A stretch of 64,000 nt of DNA from Mesorhizobium sp. NZP2298 (GCF_013170825.1 NZ_CP033365.1:992001-1056000); one strand, 5' to 3'. Numbered from the stretch's first letter, positions 7,844 to 16,817 are shown. Notes: a model not told the origin generated them from the sequence alone. Program-made: numbers and translations.

Positions 7844-9634
7844 TCACTGCCCGGAATTGCTCGGCTTCCCGTAAACCGGCGTCGCGATCCCCTCCATGCG
7901 CGCCTTGATCTGCAGCGCCACGTATTTGGAGTAAAAACGCGACAGCGCCAGGTTGCCGCCGTGGAACCACAGCGCTTCCTGCGCCGTCGGCTTCCACATG
8001 TTGCGCAGCTCGCCCTGCCAAGGGCCGGGGTCGCCCTTGACGCCCGAGCCAAGGCCCCAGCAGGGCCCGACCTTGTCGGCGACCTCGCGCGAGACGAGCG
8101 CGGCGACATTCTCGTTCATCGACTGGTAGCCGGTGCAGGCGATGATGGCGTCGGCCTCGAGTTCGGTGCCGTCCTCGAACAGGATGCCGTTTTTGGTCAG
8201 CGACTTGATGGCGACACCGCTGCGGATGCCGATCTTGCCGTCGATGATCAGGTCCGAGGCACCGACATCGATGTAATAGCCCGAACCGGTGCGGTAGGCC
8301 TTCATCAACAGGCCGGTCTCGTCGTCGCCGAAATCGATGGCGAAGCCCGAGGCGCGCAAGCGGTCATAGAAGGCGGCGTCGCGCGCCCGGATGACATCGT
8401 AGAGTGCGCGCTGGCCCTTCGGCACCAGGGCAAATGGCGTCGAGGCGACGATCATGTCGGCCTTTTCGGTGGTGACGCCGCGCGCCAGCGCTTTCTCCGA
8501 AAAGATCTCGAAACCGACCTCCATCAGCGTGTCCGACTTGACCACTGTGGTCGGCGAGCGCTGGATCATCGTGACGTCGGCGCCGCTTTCCCAGAGGTCG
8601 ACGCAGACGTCATGTGCCGAACTTGCCGCGCCGATGACTGCAACACGTCTGCCGCGGAATTTGTCGCCGCTGGCATACTGGCTGGAATGCAGCAACTCGC
8701 CCTTGAACTCACTGGCGCCGGCCAGGTCGATCTTTCGTGGCGGGCCATAGGCGCCGGTGGCGAAGACGATGTGTTTCGGCTTCAGCGTGATCTGCCGGCC
8801 GACACGGTCGACGACCACGGTCCACTCCTTCTCGGCCTCGTCATAGGAAGCGCTGAGGCATTTCGTGGCGACCCAGTAATTGAGCTCCATGACGCGCGTG
8901 TACATTTCCAGCCAGTCGCCCATCTTGTCCTTGGGCGTGAAGACAGGCCAGTTTTCCGGGAACGGAATATAGGGCAGATGGTCGTACCAGACCGGATCGT
9001 GCAGCACGAGTGTGCGGTAGCGATTGCGCCAGGAATCGCCGGGCCGAGCGTTCTTCTCGATGACGATGGTGGGCACGCCGAGCTGCCTCAACCGCGCGCC
9101 CAGCATGATGCCGCCCTGGCCGCCGCCGATGACCAGGCAATAGGGTTGCTCGGAGGCGCCGAGCTCGCGCGTCTCGCGCGCTCTCGCCTCCGACCAGGTC
9201 TCGCGCTCGGGGTCTGCCTTGTGGCGCACGCCGAGCGGCCGCTCAGCGCCCTTGCGTTCTTCGAATCCCTTGAGGTCGGTCATCGCCGTGAACAATGTCC
9301 GGCAGCGGCCGTCGCGCAGGCGCATGATACCTTGGCCTGAAGCCACCGCGGTCTCGAATGTGAACCAGGCTTCGATCGTGCCTTCGTCCGAAGTCGCTTC
9401 GCCGGTGATCCGCCATGCGGTGGGTTTTGTCGTCGCCAGGGTTGCCTCGAGCATGTCGGCAATGGCCTCGCGGCCTTCCATGGTCGTGACGTTCCAGGTG
9501 AAGGTCAGAAGATCGCGCCAGTAGCAATCGTCGACGAACAGGTTGGCCGCCGCTGCCACGTCGCCGGCTGCGAGCGCCTGCGCCAGGGATTCGAGCCATG
9601 CGGCTGCCTGTTTCGTCGGTGCTATTTCGAGCAT
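7844..9634 (-). CDS. Flavin-containing monooxygenase with N-terminal NTF2-like domain
   Basis: 596 residues. Residues 5-125 look like an NTF2/SnoaL fold (AAANLFVDDCYWRDLLTFTW). From about 165 there is a two-dinucleotide-fold monooxygenase: FAD site VIGGGQGG (170-175), NADPH-site variant VIGAASSAHD (334-342), and the FMO fingerprint F310-x-G312-x3-H316-x3-Y320. FATGAYG and IIACTGYQSM are also typical. Enzymes of this group oxygenate soft nucleophiles or ketones, or decarboxylate indole-3-pyruvate-like keto acids. The gene starts 24 bases after the rpiR stop with a GAAGAGGGGAAG ribosome site, so the two are co-transcribed. This domain order is known among YUCCA-like bacterial flavoproteins. The substrate is probably tied to the neighbouring ABC importer. 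Confidence 0.88.
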   Translation of the reverse strand: MLEIAPTKQAAAWLESLAQALAAGDVAAAANLFVDDCYWRDLLTFTWNVTTMEGREAIADMLEATLATTKPTAWRITGEATSDEGTIEAWFTFETAVASGQGIMRLRDGRCRTLFTAMTDLKGFEERKGAERPLGVRHKADPERETWSEARARETRELGASEQPYCLVIGGGQGGIMLGARLRQLGVPTIVIEKNARPGDSWRNRYRTLVLHDPVWYDHLPYIPFPENWPVFTPKDKMGDWLEMYTRVMELNYWVATKCLSASYDEAEKEWTVVVDRVGRQITLKPKHIVFATGAYGPPRKIDLAGASEFKGELLHSSQYASGDKFRGRRVAVIGAASSAHDVCVDLWESGADVTMIQRSPTTVVKSDTLMEVGFEIFSEKALARGVTTEKADMIVASTPFALVPKGQRALYDVIRARDAAFYDRLRASGFAIDFGDDETGLLMKAYRTGSGYYIDVGASDLIIDGKIGIRSGVAIKSLTKNGILFEDGTELEADAIIACTGYQSMNENVAALVSREVADKVGPCWGLGSGVKGDPGPWQGELRNMWKPTAQEALWFHGGNLALSRFYSKYVALQIKARMEGIATPVYGKPSNSGQ

Positions 9635-9658
9635 GTCTTCCCCTCTTCCTGCAATGAA

Positions 9659-10603
9659 CTAATCCCCGAGCGGCTCCATCTCCTTGCCGGTGCGGTGGAT
9701 CTGGGCGTTGTACTTGATGCGGCGCACCGTCTCGCGTGCCGACCCGTCGAGCTTGTAGGCCGAGGCCACCGCCAGCAGGTCGATCGCCGCCAGGAAGGCG
9801 AAGCGCGAGGCCGTCGGCTTCAGCGTGTCGGGATATTCGGGCACCGCCACCGTGAGCCTGACATCGCAGGCGCGGGCCAGATCGGTGTCGGGCGCTGTCA
9901 CGGCGATCGCGTTCGCGCGGTAATGCTTGGCGAGTTCGACGGCCTCGATCACCTCGCGCGTGCGCCCGGTCGCCGAAATGGCGATCACCAGGTCGCCTGG
10001 CTTCAACGTCGAGGCGGTCATCCGCATCAGATAGGGGTCGCACTGGGCGCTGACCGTGATGCCGTAGCGAAACAGCCGGTACTGGGTTTCCTGCGCCAGC
10101 GCGGAGGAACTGCCGCCAAGGCCGAAGACCGTGACCTGCCGCGCCTTGGCGATCAGCTCGGCGGCCTTTTGCAACTCACCCGGATCGAGCTGCCGTTCGG
10201 CCTCCTGCAGCGCCCGGCGCGCCTCGCCGAAGACGGCGTTCCAGAACGGCATGCCATTGTCGTTGCTGACGGTCGGAGACTTGGCCAGGTAGAGCGCGCC
10301 GACGACGAGGCTCTGCGCCAGCTTCAGCTTGAAATCGCGCACGCCCTCGCAGCCGATGGCGCGGCAGAAGCGGGTCACCGTCGGTTCGCTCACTCCCGCG
10401 CGTTCGGCAATCGCCGCATTGGAAGCGTCGACGGCGTATTTGACATCGTCAAGCACGACATCGGCGACGCGGCGTTCGGCCGGGCGCAACTCGGCATAGG
10501 AATCCTTGACCAGCGAGATGATGTCGGGAATACGCCGGACAGGCTCGCGCTCCTCCGGATCGGTGCTCAAGGCGCTGTCTTCCCTGTGGTCAGCTTCGGT
10601 CAT
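9659..10603 (-). CDS. MurR/RpiR family transcriptional regulator (HTH-SIS)
   Basis: 314 residues. The N-terminal RpiR helix-turn-helix lies at about residues 25-100 (ELRPAERRVADVVLDD, NAAIAERAGVSEPTVTRFCRAIG). A SIS domain covers the C-terminal half (VTVFGLGGSSSALAQ, VIAISATGRTREVIEAV). SIS domains bind phosphosugars or other small effectors. It is transcribed away from the ABC transporter genes and leads the monooxygenase gene in an operon. The intergenic gap contains a copy of a motif also found in the ridA promoter palindrome, pointing to a local regulon. About 25 extra N-terminal residues precede the HTH, and the start is chosen from a GGGAAGA ribosome site. Confidence 0.9.
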   Translation of the reverse strand: MTEADHREDSALSTDPEEREPVRRIPDIISLVKDSYAELRPAERRVADVVLDDVKYAVDASNAAIAERAGVSEPTVTRFCRAIGCEGVRDFKLKLAQSLVVGALYLAKSPTVSNDNGMPFWNAVFGEARRALQEAERQLDPGELQKAAELIAKARQVTVFGLGGSSSALAQETQYRLFRYGITVSAQCDPYLMRMTASTLKPGDLVIAISATGRTREVIEAVELAKHYRANAIAVTAPDTDLARACDVRLTVAVPEYPDTLKPTASRFAFLAAIDLLAVASAYKLDGSARETVRRIKYNAQIHRTGKEMEPLGD

Positions 10604-10914
10604 GAAGTCGGTCTTCCCTGCCCTTTTCGACCTGACCTCTTATCATGTTTGCACGCTGTCGTTCCATGCGCCCGGTCACGCTGCAACCGTTGCGTGCCGC
10701 AAGGGCATGTTCGCATCCATTTCGCCGAGTATGTAGGAAAGCAACACGCATTTCAAGCCGAAGAAAATCGTTTTAAAACAATGCACTGAATATGGATAGG
10801 AGTTTTGGTGTTACAGGTATCACCGCGAACGCTTGACAGCAAAGTAGGATAGTTACAAACTGATTTTTGGCAGTCCGATGACCACTGGATCATCGCGCAA
10901 TCTCCGAGGGGCGG
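10604..10914. other. Divergent regulatory gap between rpiR and the ABC importer
   Basis: This gap of about 310 bases holds no gene. It is more AT-rich than the flanks. It contains the operator-like half-site described separately, the AT-rich palindromic string TTTTAAAA near 10771, and a TTGACA hexamer at 10833-10838 that could be a -35 element for the rightward ABC operon. A TACAAA string follows 15 bases later, a weak -10. Promoters for both directions must lie here. Confidence 0.5.
10736..10754. promoter_or_regulatory. Candidate RpiR operator half-site GGAAAGCAACACGCATTTC
   Basis: The string shares AAAGCAACACG-ATTTC with the palindrome at 974-990, differing at one base. It lies about 130 bases upstream of rpiR and about 160 bases upstream of the ABC ATPase gene. 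No perfect right arm is present at this copy, though GTTTTAAAAC-like sequence follows. Together with the other copy it supports autoregulation and co-regulation by RpiR. Confidence 0.5.
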
Positions 10915-11748
10915 ATGAACGCGGGCGAGACAACAACGCCGAAACTTGGCGTGCAGGCAGCGACCAAGATCTATCACACGGCATCCGGCGACCTGCAGGC
11001 GCTGGACCGCTGCAGCCTGGACGTCCGAGCCAATGAAATCGTCTCGATCGTCGGCCCGTCCGGTTGCGGCAAGACCACGCTTTTGTGGTCGATGTCGGGC
11101 CTGCACGGCCTGACCAGCGGCGAGATCCGGCTCGACGGCAAGGCGATCACCGGCCCGCATCCCGATATCGGCATCGTCTTCCAGGAGGCGAACCTGCTGC
11201 CGTGGCGCAATCTCGACGCCAACATCCGCTTCCCCTTCGAGATCAAGGGCGAGAAACCGGACCGCGCCTGGATCGCGCATCTCCTGAACCGGGTCGGCCT
11301 GGACGGCTTTGGCGGCAAGTTCCCGCGCGAGCTTTCGGGCGGGATGCAGCAGCGCGCGGCGATCGTGCGGGCACTGGCGCTGAAGCCGTCGGTGCTGTTG
11401 ATGGACGAGCCGTTCGGCGCCCTCGACAGCTTTACCCGCGAGGAGATGAACCGGCTGGTCGAGGAGATCTGGCTCGACACCAAGACCACCATCGTCTTCA
11501 TAACCCACAGCATCGAGGAAGCGATCTTCCTCTCCGACCGTGTGGTGGTGCTCAGCGCCCGGCCGGGCCGGGTCGCGAAGGAGTATCGCGTGCCGTTCGC
11601 GCGGCCGCGCTCGCTCGAGATCATGGCGACCAAGGAAGTCTTCGACCTCACCAACCGGATCAAGATGGACATTGTCGGCGAGCGCGCCAAGCCGAAGGCA
11701 CCGGAACAGCCGCGCGCCAGCGCCGAGATCGTGAGGATCAGGCCGTGA
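10915..11748 (+). CDS. ABC transporter ATP-binding protein, NitT/TauT (SsuB-like) type
   Basis: 277 residues with every nucleotide-binding motif: Walker A GPSGCGKTT (47-55), Q90 in the Q-loop (VFQEANLLPWRN), signature LSGGMQQR (140-147), Walker B LLMDEPFGALD with E165 and D171, and switch His198 (FITHSIEEA). LLPWRN is characteristic of nitrate/sulfonate/taurine-type importers. It is the first gene of an importer operon whose stop overlaps the permease start (GTGA). The transported compound is unknown; related systems carry aliphatic sulfonates, pyrimidine precursors, riboflavin or amides. Confidence 0.93.
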   Translation: MNAGETTTPKLGVQAATKIYHTASGDLQALDRCSLDVRANEIVSIVGPSGCGKTTLLWSMSGLHGLTSGEIRLDGKAITGPHPDIGIVFQEANLLPWRNLDANIRFPFEIKGEKPDRAWIAHLLNRVGLDGFGGKFPRELSGGMQQRAAIVRALALKPSVLLMDEPFGALDSFTREEMNRLVEEIWLDTKTTIVFITHSIEEAIFLSDRVVVLSARPGRVAKEYRVPFARPRSLEIMATKEVFDLTNRIKMDIVGERAKPKAPEQPRASAEIVRIRP

Positions 11749-12587
11749 GCGACGCGATCCCCGAATTCTCGAAATCCAAGCCGGGCGACGGCAAGGATGT
11801 CAGCCTGACCAACCTCTCGGCCTTCGCCAGCGGGCCCGGCATCAAGTCGGGCAAGGAAGTGGCGGCCATCATCGCCGTTGCGGTGATCATCATCGGTGGC
11901 ATCGAACTGGCGCTGCGGCTGTTCCACGTGCCGCTCTACATCATGCCGCCGCCAAGCTCGATCGCCTACGCGCTGTTCGACGAGTTCCCACTGATCGCGC
12001 CGCATCTCGGCTACACGCTGGTCGAGCTCTTGTCCGGCTTTGCGATCGGCGCCGTCGTCGGCCTGGTGCTGGCCGCCGTCATCACCCAGTTCCCTTTCGC
12101 GGAAAAGATCGTCGCGCCATACATACTGCTGCTGGTCACCACGCCGATGCTGGCGCTGGTGCCGCTGCTCATCCTGCGCTTCGGCTTCGGCTACACGCCG
12201 CGCATCATCGCGGTGGCGCTGGCCGCCGGGCCGATGGTGATGATCAACGCCGCCACGGGCTTCCGCCGTGTCGACAGCGCCAAGATCGCGCTCGCCCGCT
12301 CCTACGGCGCCAGCACCTTGCAGATTTTCTGGAAGATCCGCGCGCCGATGGCGCTGCCGATGATCCTGGTCGGGCTGATGATCGGCGCCATCTTCGGCCT
12401 GCTCACCGCCGTCGGCGCCGAGATGGTCGGCGGCGGCTTCGGCCTCGGCAACCGGCTGACCACCTACTCGTCGATGATCCAGATGCCGCAGTTCTTCGCC
12501 GTGGTGCTGATCCTGTCGACGCTCGGCATCCTGATCTACGTGCTGTTCTTCCTCATCGGCAAGAAATGGGCGAGCTGGGAGGCATAG
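11745..12587 (+). CDS. ABC transporter permease, NitT/TauT type
   Basis: 280 residues from a GTG start that overlaps the ATPase stop by four bases, indicating translational coupling. There are about six membrane spans, beginning with EVAAIIAVAVIIIGGIELAL. The importer loop for the ATPase (EAA-like region) is around ARSYGASTLQIFWKIRAPMALPMILVGLMIG, which matches the SsuC/TauC family. It is the inner-membrane channel of the importer encoded here. A 70-base gap follows before the binding protein. Confidence 0.92.
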   Translation: MSDAIPEFSKSKPGDGKDVSLTNLSAFASGPGIKSGKEVAAIIAVAVIIIGGIELALRLFHVPLYIMPPPSSIAYALFDEFPLIAPHLGYTLVELLSGFAIGAVVGLVLAAVITQFPFAEKIVAPYILLLVTTPMLALVPLLILRFGFGYTPRIIAVALAAGPMVMINAATGFRRVDSAKIALARSYGASTLQIFWKIRAPMALPMILVGLMIGAIFGLLTAVGAEMVGGGFGLGNRLTTYSSMIQMPQFFAVVLILSTLGILIYVLFFLIGKKWASWEA

Positions 12588-12657
12588 GGCAGAGGGTACT
12601 GACGGCGCCCGGGAGGCGGGCGGCAAGAAACTGACGTCAAACAAAAAGGGGAAAGCG

Positions 12658-13821
12658 ATGACCAAAGACAATTCGATCCGCCAGGCGGGGATCTCCCGCC
12701 GCTATTTCCTGCAGGTCACCGGCGCCGGCCTGGTGACGGCAACGGCGCTCGGCGCCACCGGCCTCAAGGCCAGGGCCGAGGCCTACGGCAAGTTCACCTG
12801 GATCTCGCCGCGCGGCACGCTCGAGGTGCTCGACGACTATCCCTACTGGGCGGCGAAGAAAGCCGGCTATTTCGACGGGCTCGACACCGACATGCAGCCG
12901 GGACCGTCGGACGGCACGGCGACGGTGAAGTTCGTCGATGTCGGCCAGGCCGATATGGGCTTCCCCTCGCCCGGCGTGTTCTCCTTCGCCATCCAGAACG
13001 GCATGAAGCTGAAGTCGGTGTTCCATATGGGCGCGCGCGACACGTTCAGCATCGCCTTCCGCAAGGGCGAGGGATCGAACGACCTGAAGAAGCTCGAGGG
13101 CAAGACCATCCTGCTTGGCTCCGCCGCCTGGCAGTCGATCACCGATCCGCTGCTGGCCGCGCAAGGCGTCGACATTAAGAAGGTCAAATATGTCGAGGCC
13201 GGCTGGCCGACCTGGGGTACCGCACTTGCCGGCGGCCAGGGTGACGCGGCCCTTTCATGGGAGGGGCTGCGCGCCGAATGGATCGCCAAGGGCCTCGACT
13301 TCGAATACTGGCTCGGCGTCGAGCATTCCAAGCTGCCGGCCAACACCTTCGTCGTGCGCAGCGCCGATCTCGAGGATGCCGACAAGAAGGCGTTCCTGGA
13401 AAAGTACCTGCGCGGCTGGGCGATGGGTCTCGAATTCGGCTACCAGAACCCGCGCGCGGCGGTCGAGGCGGTGTTCGAGCAGTTCCCGACGCTGGCCAAG
13501 AATCTCGGGCCGGAGCTCGGCACCACGTCGATCCTGCAGCAGATCAACGTCTTCCGTGGCGACATGGACAAGCGCGGCGGCTGGGGCTCGCACGACATGG
13601 CGAGCTGGCAGGGCTTCTTCGACGAGATCCACAAGATCGGCCAGATCACCAACCCGGTGAAGGCCGAGGATGTCTGCACCAACGACCTGATCCCGGCGGC
13701 CAACGACTTCGACAAGGCCAAGGTCAAGGCCGATGCCGACGGCGTCAAGCTGTCGGAAGGCTTTGCCGCGCTCGATGTCGAGAAGATCAAGGCGCATCTG
13801 TTCGATTCAGCGGTCAAGTAA
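12658..13821 (+). CDS. ABC transporter substrate-binding protein with Tat signal
   Basis: 387 residues. A twin-arginine signal (S13-R-R-YFLQVTGAG, then ALGATGLKARAEA) predicts folded export, unusual but known for NitT/TauT binding proteins. The NMT1/SsuA-like two-lobe body follows: DVGQADMGFPSPGVF, LEGKTILLGSAAWQSITDPLL, AGWPTWGTALAGGQGDAALSW. It has many aromatic residues (W, Y) in putative binding loops, suggesting an aromatic or heterocyclic ligand, which is inference. A GGGGAAAG ribosome site precedes it. It is third in the importer operon, after the ATPase and permease. Confidence 0.9.
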   Translation: MTKDNSIRQAGISRRYFLQVTGAGLVTATALGATGLKARAEAYGKFTWISPRGTLEVLDDYPYWAAKKAGYFDGLDTDMQPGPSDGTATVKFVDVGQADMGFPSPGVFSFAIQNGMKLKSVFHMGARDTFSIAFRKGEGSNDLKKLEGKTILLGSAAWQSITDPLLAAQGVDIKKVKYVEAGWPTWGTALAGGQGDAALSWEGLRAEWIAKGLDFEYWLGVEHSKLPANTFVVRSADLEDADKKAFLEKYLRGWAMGLEFGYQNPRAAVEAVFEQFPTLAKNLGPELGTTSILQQINVFRGDMDKRGGWGSHDMASWQGFFDEIHKIGQITNPVKAEDVCTNDLIPAANDFDKAKVKADADGVKLSEGFAALDVEKIKAHLFDSAVK

Positions 13822-13840
13822 GGACTGCCGACAGCAGAAC

Positions 13841-13865
13841 CGGGCGGCGACAGTGTTGCCGCCCG
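13841..13865 (+). terminator. Stem-loop after the substrate-binding protein gene, no U-tract
   Basis: CGGGCGGC (13841-13848) pairs with GCCGCCCG (13858-13865) around a 9-base loop, 20 bases after the stop codon. There is no T-run, so it is more likely an mRNA 3'-end stabiliser or attenuator that raises binding-protein dosage relative to downstream genes than a full terminator. Confidence 0.4.
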
Positions 13866-13896
13866 CACTTCATTGAAGAAAACATGGGAGGCTGAT

Positions 13897-14985
13897 GTGG
13901 CCGACAAGGTAAAAGTGCTGGTGGTGGGCCTGGGCAATATGGGTGCGTCGCATGCCAGTGCCTATCACCGCTCCGAGGGTTTTCAGATCGTCGGCATCAT
14001 GAGCCGCTCGATCAAGAGCAACACGAAGATCCCGGCGGAATTAGCCGGCTATCCGCTCTACGAGGATTTCGACCTGGCGCTGAAGGAGACAAAGCCGGAC
14101 GCAGTTTCGATCAACAGCTGGCCGAACACCCACGCCGAATATGCGCTGAAGGCGATCGCGGCCAATTGCCATGTGTTCATGGAAAAGCCGCTCGCCACCA
14201 ATATCGAGGATGCCGAAAAGGTCGTTGCGGCGGCACGGGCCAAGAACCGCAAGCTGGTGCTCGGCTATATCCTGCGCGTCCACCCCTCTTGGATCAAGTT
14301 CATCGAGGTCGGCAAGACGCTCGGCAAGCCGCTGGTGATGCGTCTCAACCTCAACCAGCAGAGCAGCGGCAGCGCCTGGCACTGGCACAAGAACCTGATC
14401 GATTCGCTGATCCCGATCGTCGATTGCGGCGTGCACTATGTCGACGTCATGTGCCAGCTGACCGGCGCCAAGCCCGTACGTGTGCACGGCATCGGCGCCA
14501 AGCTCTGGGCAGAGGCCGACAAGCAGAATTACGGCCATCTGCACGTCACCTTCGATGACGGCTCGGTCGGCTGGTACGAGGCCGGCTGGGGCCCGATGAT
14601 GAGCGAGACGGCCTATTTCGTGAAGGATGTTGTCGGCCCCAAGGGTGCGGTGTCGATCGTCGCCGGCCAAGCCGCAAGCACCGCCTCGGACGCCGAGGTT
14701 TCCAATTCGGCCGACATCGACCGGCACACCAAGACCGATGCGCTGAAGATCCATTATGCCGCCGTCGACGGCGACAAGAATTTCAAGAAACCCGACGAGA
14801 TCGTCAGCATGGAGGACGAGCCCGGCCACCAGGAGCTGTGCGACCGCGAGCAGGCCTTCCTCCTGCGCGCCATTCGCGAGGATCTCGATCTGACCGAGCA
14901 GATGGACGCGGCGGTCAACAGCCTGCGCATCGTGCTCGCCGCCGAACAGAGCATCGAACTCGGCCGGACCGTCGAGCTGGCCTGA
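13897..14985 (+). CDS. Gfo/Idh/MocA family oxidoreductase
   Basis: 362 residues from a GTG at 13897 that has GGGAGG six bases upstream; an in-frame TTG at 13873 has no such site. The N-terminal Rossmann fold has V-G11-L-G13-N-M-G16 and the family EKP motif at 96-98 (FMEKPLATN). The C-terminal half contains the catalytic-region pattern DSLIPIVDCGVHYVDVMCQLTG, with Asp and His residues of the DxxxH type. These enzymes oxidise or reduce hydroxyl/keto groups of sugars, inositols or related compounds with NAD(P). It is placed in the ABC-importer operon, so it presumably acts on the imported compound or a conjugated sugar. Confidence 0.9.
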   Translation: MADKVKVLVVGLGNMGASHASAYHRSEGFQIVGIMSRSIKSNTKIPAELAGYPLYEDFDLALKETKPDAVSINSWPNTHAEYALKAIAANCHVFMEKPLATNIEDAEKVVAAARAKNRKLVLGYILRVHPSWIKFIEVGKTLGKPLVMRLNLNQQSSGSAWHWHKNLIDSLIPIVDCGVHYVDVMCQLTGAKPVRVHGIGAKLWAEADKQNYGHLHVTFDDGSVGWYEAGWGPMMSETAYFVKDVVGPKGAVSIVAGQAASTASDAEVSNSADIDRHTKTDALKIHYAAVDGDKNFKKPDEIVSMEDEPGHQELCDREQAFLLRAIREDLDLTEQMDAAVNSLRIVLAAEQSIELGRTVELA

Positions 14986-15032
14986 GACAATCCGGCCGCT
15001 GGTGCTGGAGGAGGCGCCGGCGCCGCAGGAGT

Positions 15033-15091
15033 TTCATCCTTCTCCCCGTCCCTATGGGGGAGAAGGTACCGGCGGGCGGATGAGGGGCGGC
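15033..15091. repeat. Dispersed palindromic repeat, CCTTCTCCCC family, copy 1
   Basis: CCTTCTCCCC (15038-15047) pairs with GGGGAGAAGG (15057-15066), followed by a GGTACCGGCGGGCGGATGAG tail. The CATCC/GGATG outer arms also pair. Copies of the same layout occur at 46.4 kb (an inverted pair) and 48.0 kb. It lies between the Gfo/Idh gene and the amidase gene. Confidence 0.7.
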
Positions 15092-15172
15092 GGTTACATT
15101 TGCAATTGGCTGGCAGGGACAGCTCGCGCATGTTCAGGCGCGGTGTCGAGACATGGAAATTGGGAGAGAGAC

Positions 15173-16609
15173 ATGTTCACCGACAGTCTGCTGGAAACCT
15201 ACGCCGAGTCCGATGCGCTCGACCTGGCCAGGCTGGTGCGCGGCGGCGAGGTTTCGCCGGCCGAATTGGTCGAGGCGGCGATCACGCTGATCGAGCGGCT
15301 CAACCCGGCGTTGAACGCGGTCATCCATCGCCTCTATGACATGGCGCGCGCGCAGGCCGGGACGGTCGACAGATCGGCGCCCTTTGCCGGCGTGCCGTTC
15401 CTGCTCAAGGAGCTGGCCTCGTCCTGGACGGGTGCGCCTAACACGAATTCTTCCTTCTATCTGAAAGATGTCGTCGCCGATTTCGACACCGAAGTGGTCC
15501 GCCGGATGAAGGCGGCGGGGCTGGTGCTGGTCGGCAAGTCGAACGCACCTGAAAACGGCTGGTCGATCACGACGGAACCGAAACTCTACGGGGTGACGAA
15601 GAACCCGTGGAAGGAAGGCATCACGCCCGGCGGCTCGAGCGGCGGCGCGGCGGCGGCCATTGCGTCGCGCATGGTGCCGATCGCCGAAGCCAGCGACGGC
15701 GCCGGCTCGATCCGCATTCCGGCCTCCTGCTGCGGCATTGTCGGCCTGAAACCGTCGCGCGGCCGCGTCAGCCTCGCGCCGTTCGGCGACTATTGGTATG
15801 GCGGCGCCTATTTTCTCTGCTGCTCGCGCACGGTGCGCGACACGGCGGCCTATCTCGACGCGGTGTCCGGCGCGCTGCCGGGCGATCCCTATACGCCACC
15901 GGTGCCGGATAGCTCCTGGCTCAGCCTGTCCGCGCGGGCGCCGAAGAGGTTGCGCATCGGCTTCTCCGTTACGCCGCCCAACGGCACCGCCATCGATCCG
16001 GAGGTGAAGGCGGCGGTGATGGCAACCGTGGCAACGCTCGAGCGGCTGGGACACGATGTCGAGGCGCATGACATGCCGCTCGACGCCAATGCCGTCTGGG
16101 CGACCTACACCAACATGACCTGCGTGCAGACGGCGGCGACCTTCGATTATCTCGAAACGGTGATCGGCAGGCCGGTGACCCCAGGCGACGTCGAAGCGGT
16201 GACCTGGGCTATCATCGAGCGCGGCCGCGCGACGAGCGGTGTCAGGCACATTTCCGATGTCGAGCAGCTCAGGCAGGTCGGCCGCGACATCGTCGGCGAT
16301 CTCAACGGCTACGACCTTTTCATCACGCCGACACTGACCCAGCTGCCGCGTCCGTTCGGCTATTACGACATGTCGGAAACCGACATCGACCGCTACAATG
16401 CCAAATGGGCGGATTCCGTGTTTGCCTTCCCCTTCAACATTTCCGGCCAACCGGCGATCTCGCTGCCGCTCGGATGGTCGAAAGGCGGCGTGCCGATCGG
16501 CGTGCAGCTGATCGGTCGCTATGGCGACGAGGCGACGGTGCTGGCGGCGTCGGCGCAGTTGGAGCAGGAGATGCCGTGGAAGGATCGGCGGCCGCCGGTG
16601 AGCGGTTAG
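15173..16609 (+). CDS. Amidase signature family hydrolase
   Basis: 478 residues from the ATG of MFTDSLLETY, with GGGAGAGAG upstream. The Ser-cisSer-Lys triad is clear: K79 (PFLLKE), S155 (TPGGSSGGAA) and S179 (DGAGSIRIP). The PGGSSGG block is the amidase signature. It hydrolyses a linear amide, aryl amide or carbamate and releases ammonia or an amine. A dispersed repeat separates it from the upstream Gfo/Idh gene, so it may have its own promoter, but its direction and neighbours fit the importer regulon. The substrate is not predictable. A ~140-bp palindromic element begins immediately after the stop codon. Confidence 0.92.
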   Translation: MFTDSLLETYAESDALDLARLVRGGEVSPAELVEAAITLIERLNPALNAVIHRLYDMARAQAGTVDRSAPFAGVPFLLKELASSWTGAPNTNSSFYLKDVVADFDTEVVRRMKAAGLVLVGKSNAPENGWSITTEPKLYGVTKNPWKEGITPGGSSGGAAAAIASRMVPIAEASDGAGSIRIPASCCGIVGLKPSRGRVSLAPFGDYWYGGAYFLCCSRTVRDTAAYLDAVSGALPGDPYTPPVPDSSWLSLSARAPKRLRIGFSVTPPNGTAIDPEVKAAVMATVATLERLGHDVEAHDMPLDANAVWATYTNMTCVQTAATFDYLETVIGRPVTPGDVEAVTWAIIERGRATSGVRHISDVEQLRQVGRDIVGDLNGYDLFITPTLTQLPRPFGYYDMSETDIDRYNAKWADSVFAFPFNISGQPAISLPLGWSKGGVPIGVQLIGRYGDEATVLAASAQLEQEMPWKDRRPPVSG

Positions 16610-16749
16610 GATGCGCTGATATTCAGGTGATGCCGGCCTGCAAGCGATGGTTCCCTGCGCTTCCGGTGCTCACGTACTTTAAGTACGCTCCGCTCCGGTT
16701 CTCGGGAACCACCGCTTTCGGCGCGGCCTGACCTGAATCTCAACACATC
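16610..16749. repeat. Palindromic element abutting a stop codon, GATATTCAGGTGATGCCGGCC family, copy 1
   Basis: The outer arms are TGATATTCAGGTGATGCCGG (16617 onward) and GGCCTGACCTGAATCTCAAC (16725 onward), near-perfect inverted repeats. Inner arms include GGTTCCC/GGGAACC and a central palindrome, GTACTTTAAGTAC. The element starts at the base after the amidase stop. A deleted copy lies at 22659. It can fold into a long hairpin and could end transcription. Confidence 0.65.
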
Positions 16750-16817
16750 CTATGGCGCGTTGTCCAAAAGCGCGCAGCAGCTTCGGTGCCGACATACGCA
16801 AGCAAAGATTGCTCCAT

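Noticed and set aside
10604..10914. Riboswitch or small RNA in the rpiR-ABC gap
   Set aside because: No known riboswitch core or terminator-anti-terminator pair could be seen; the gap is explained by operator and promoters.
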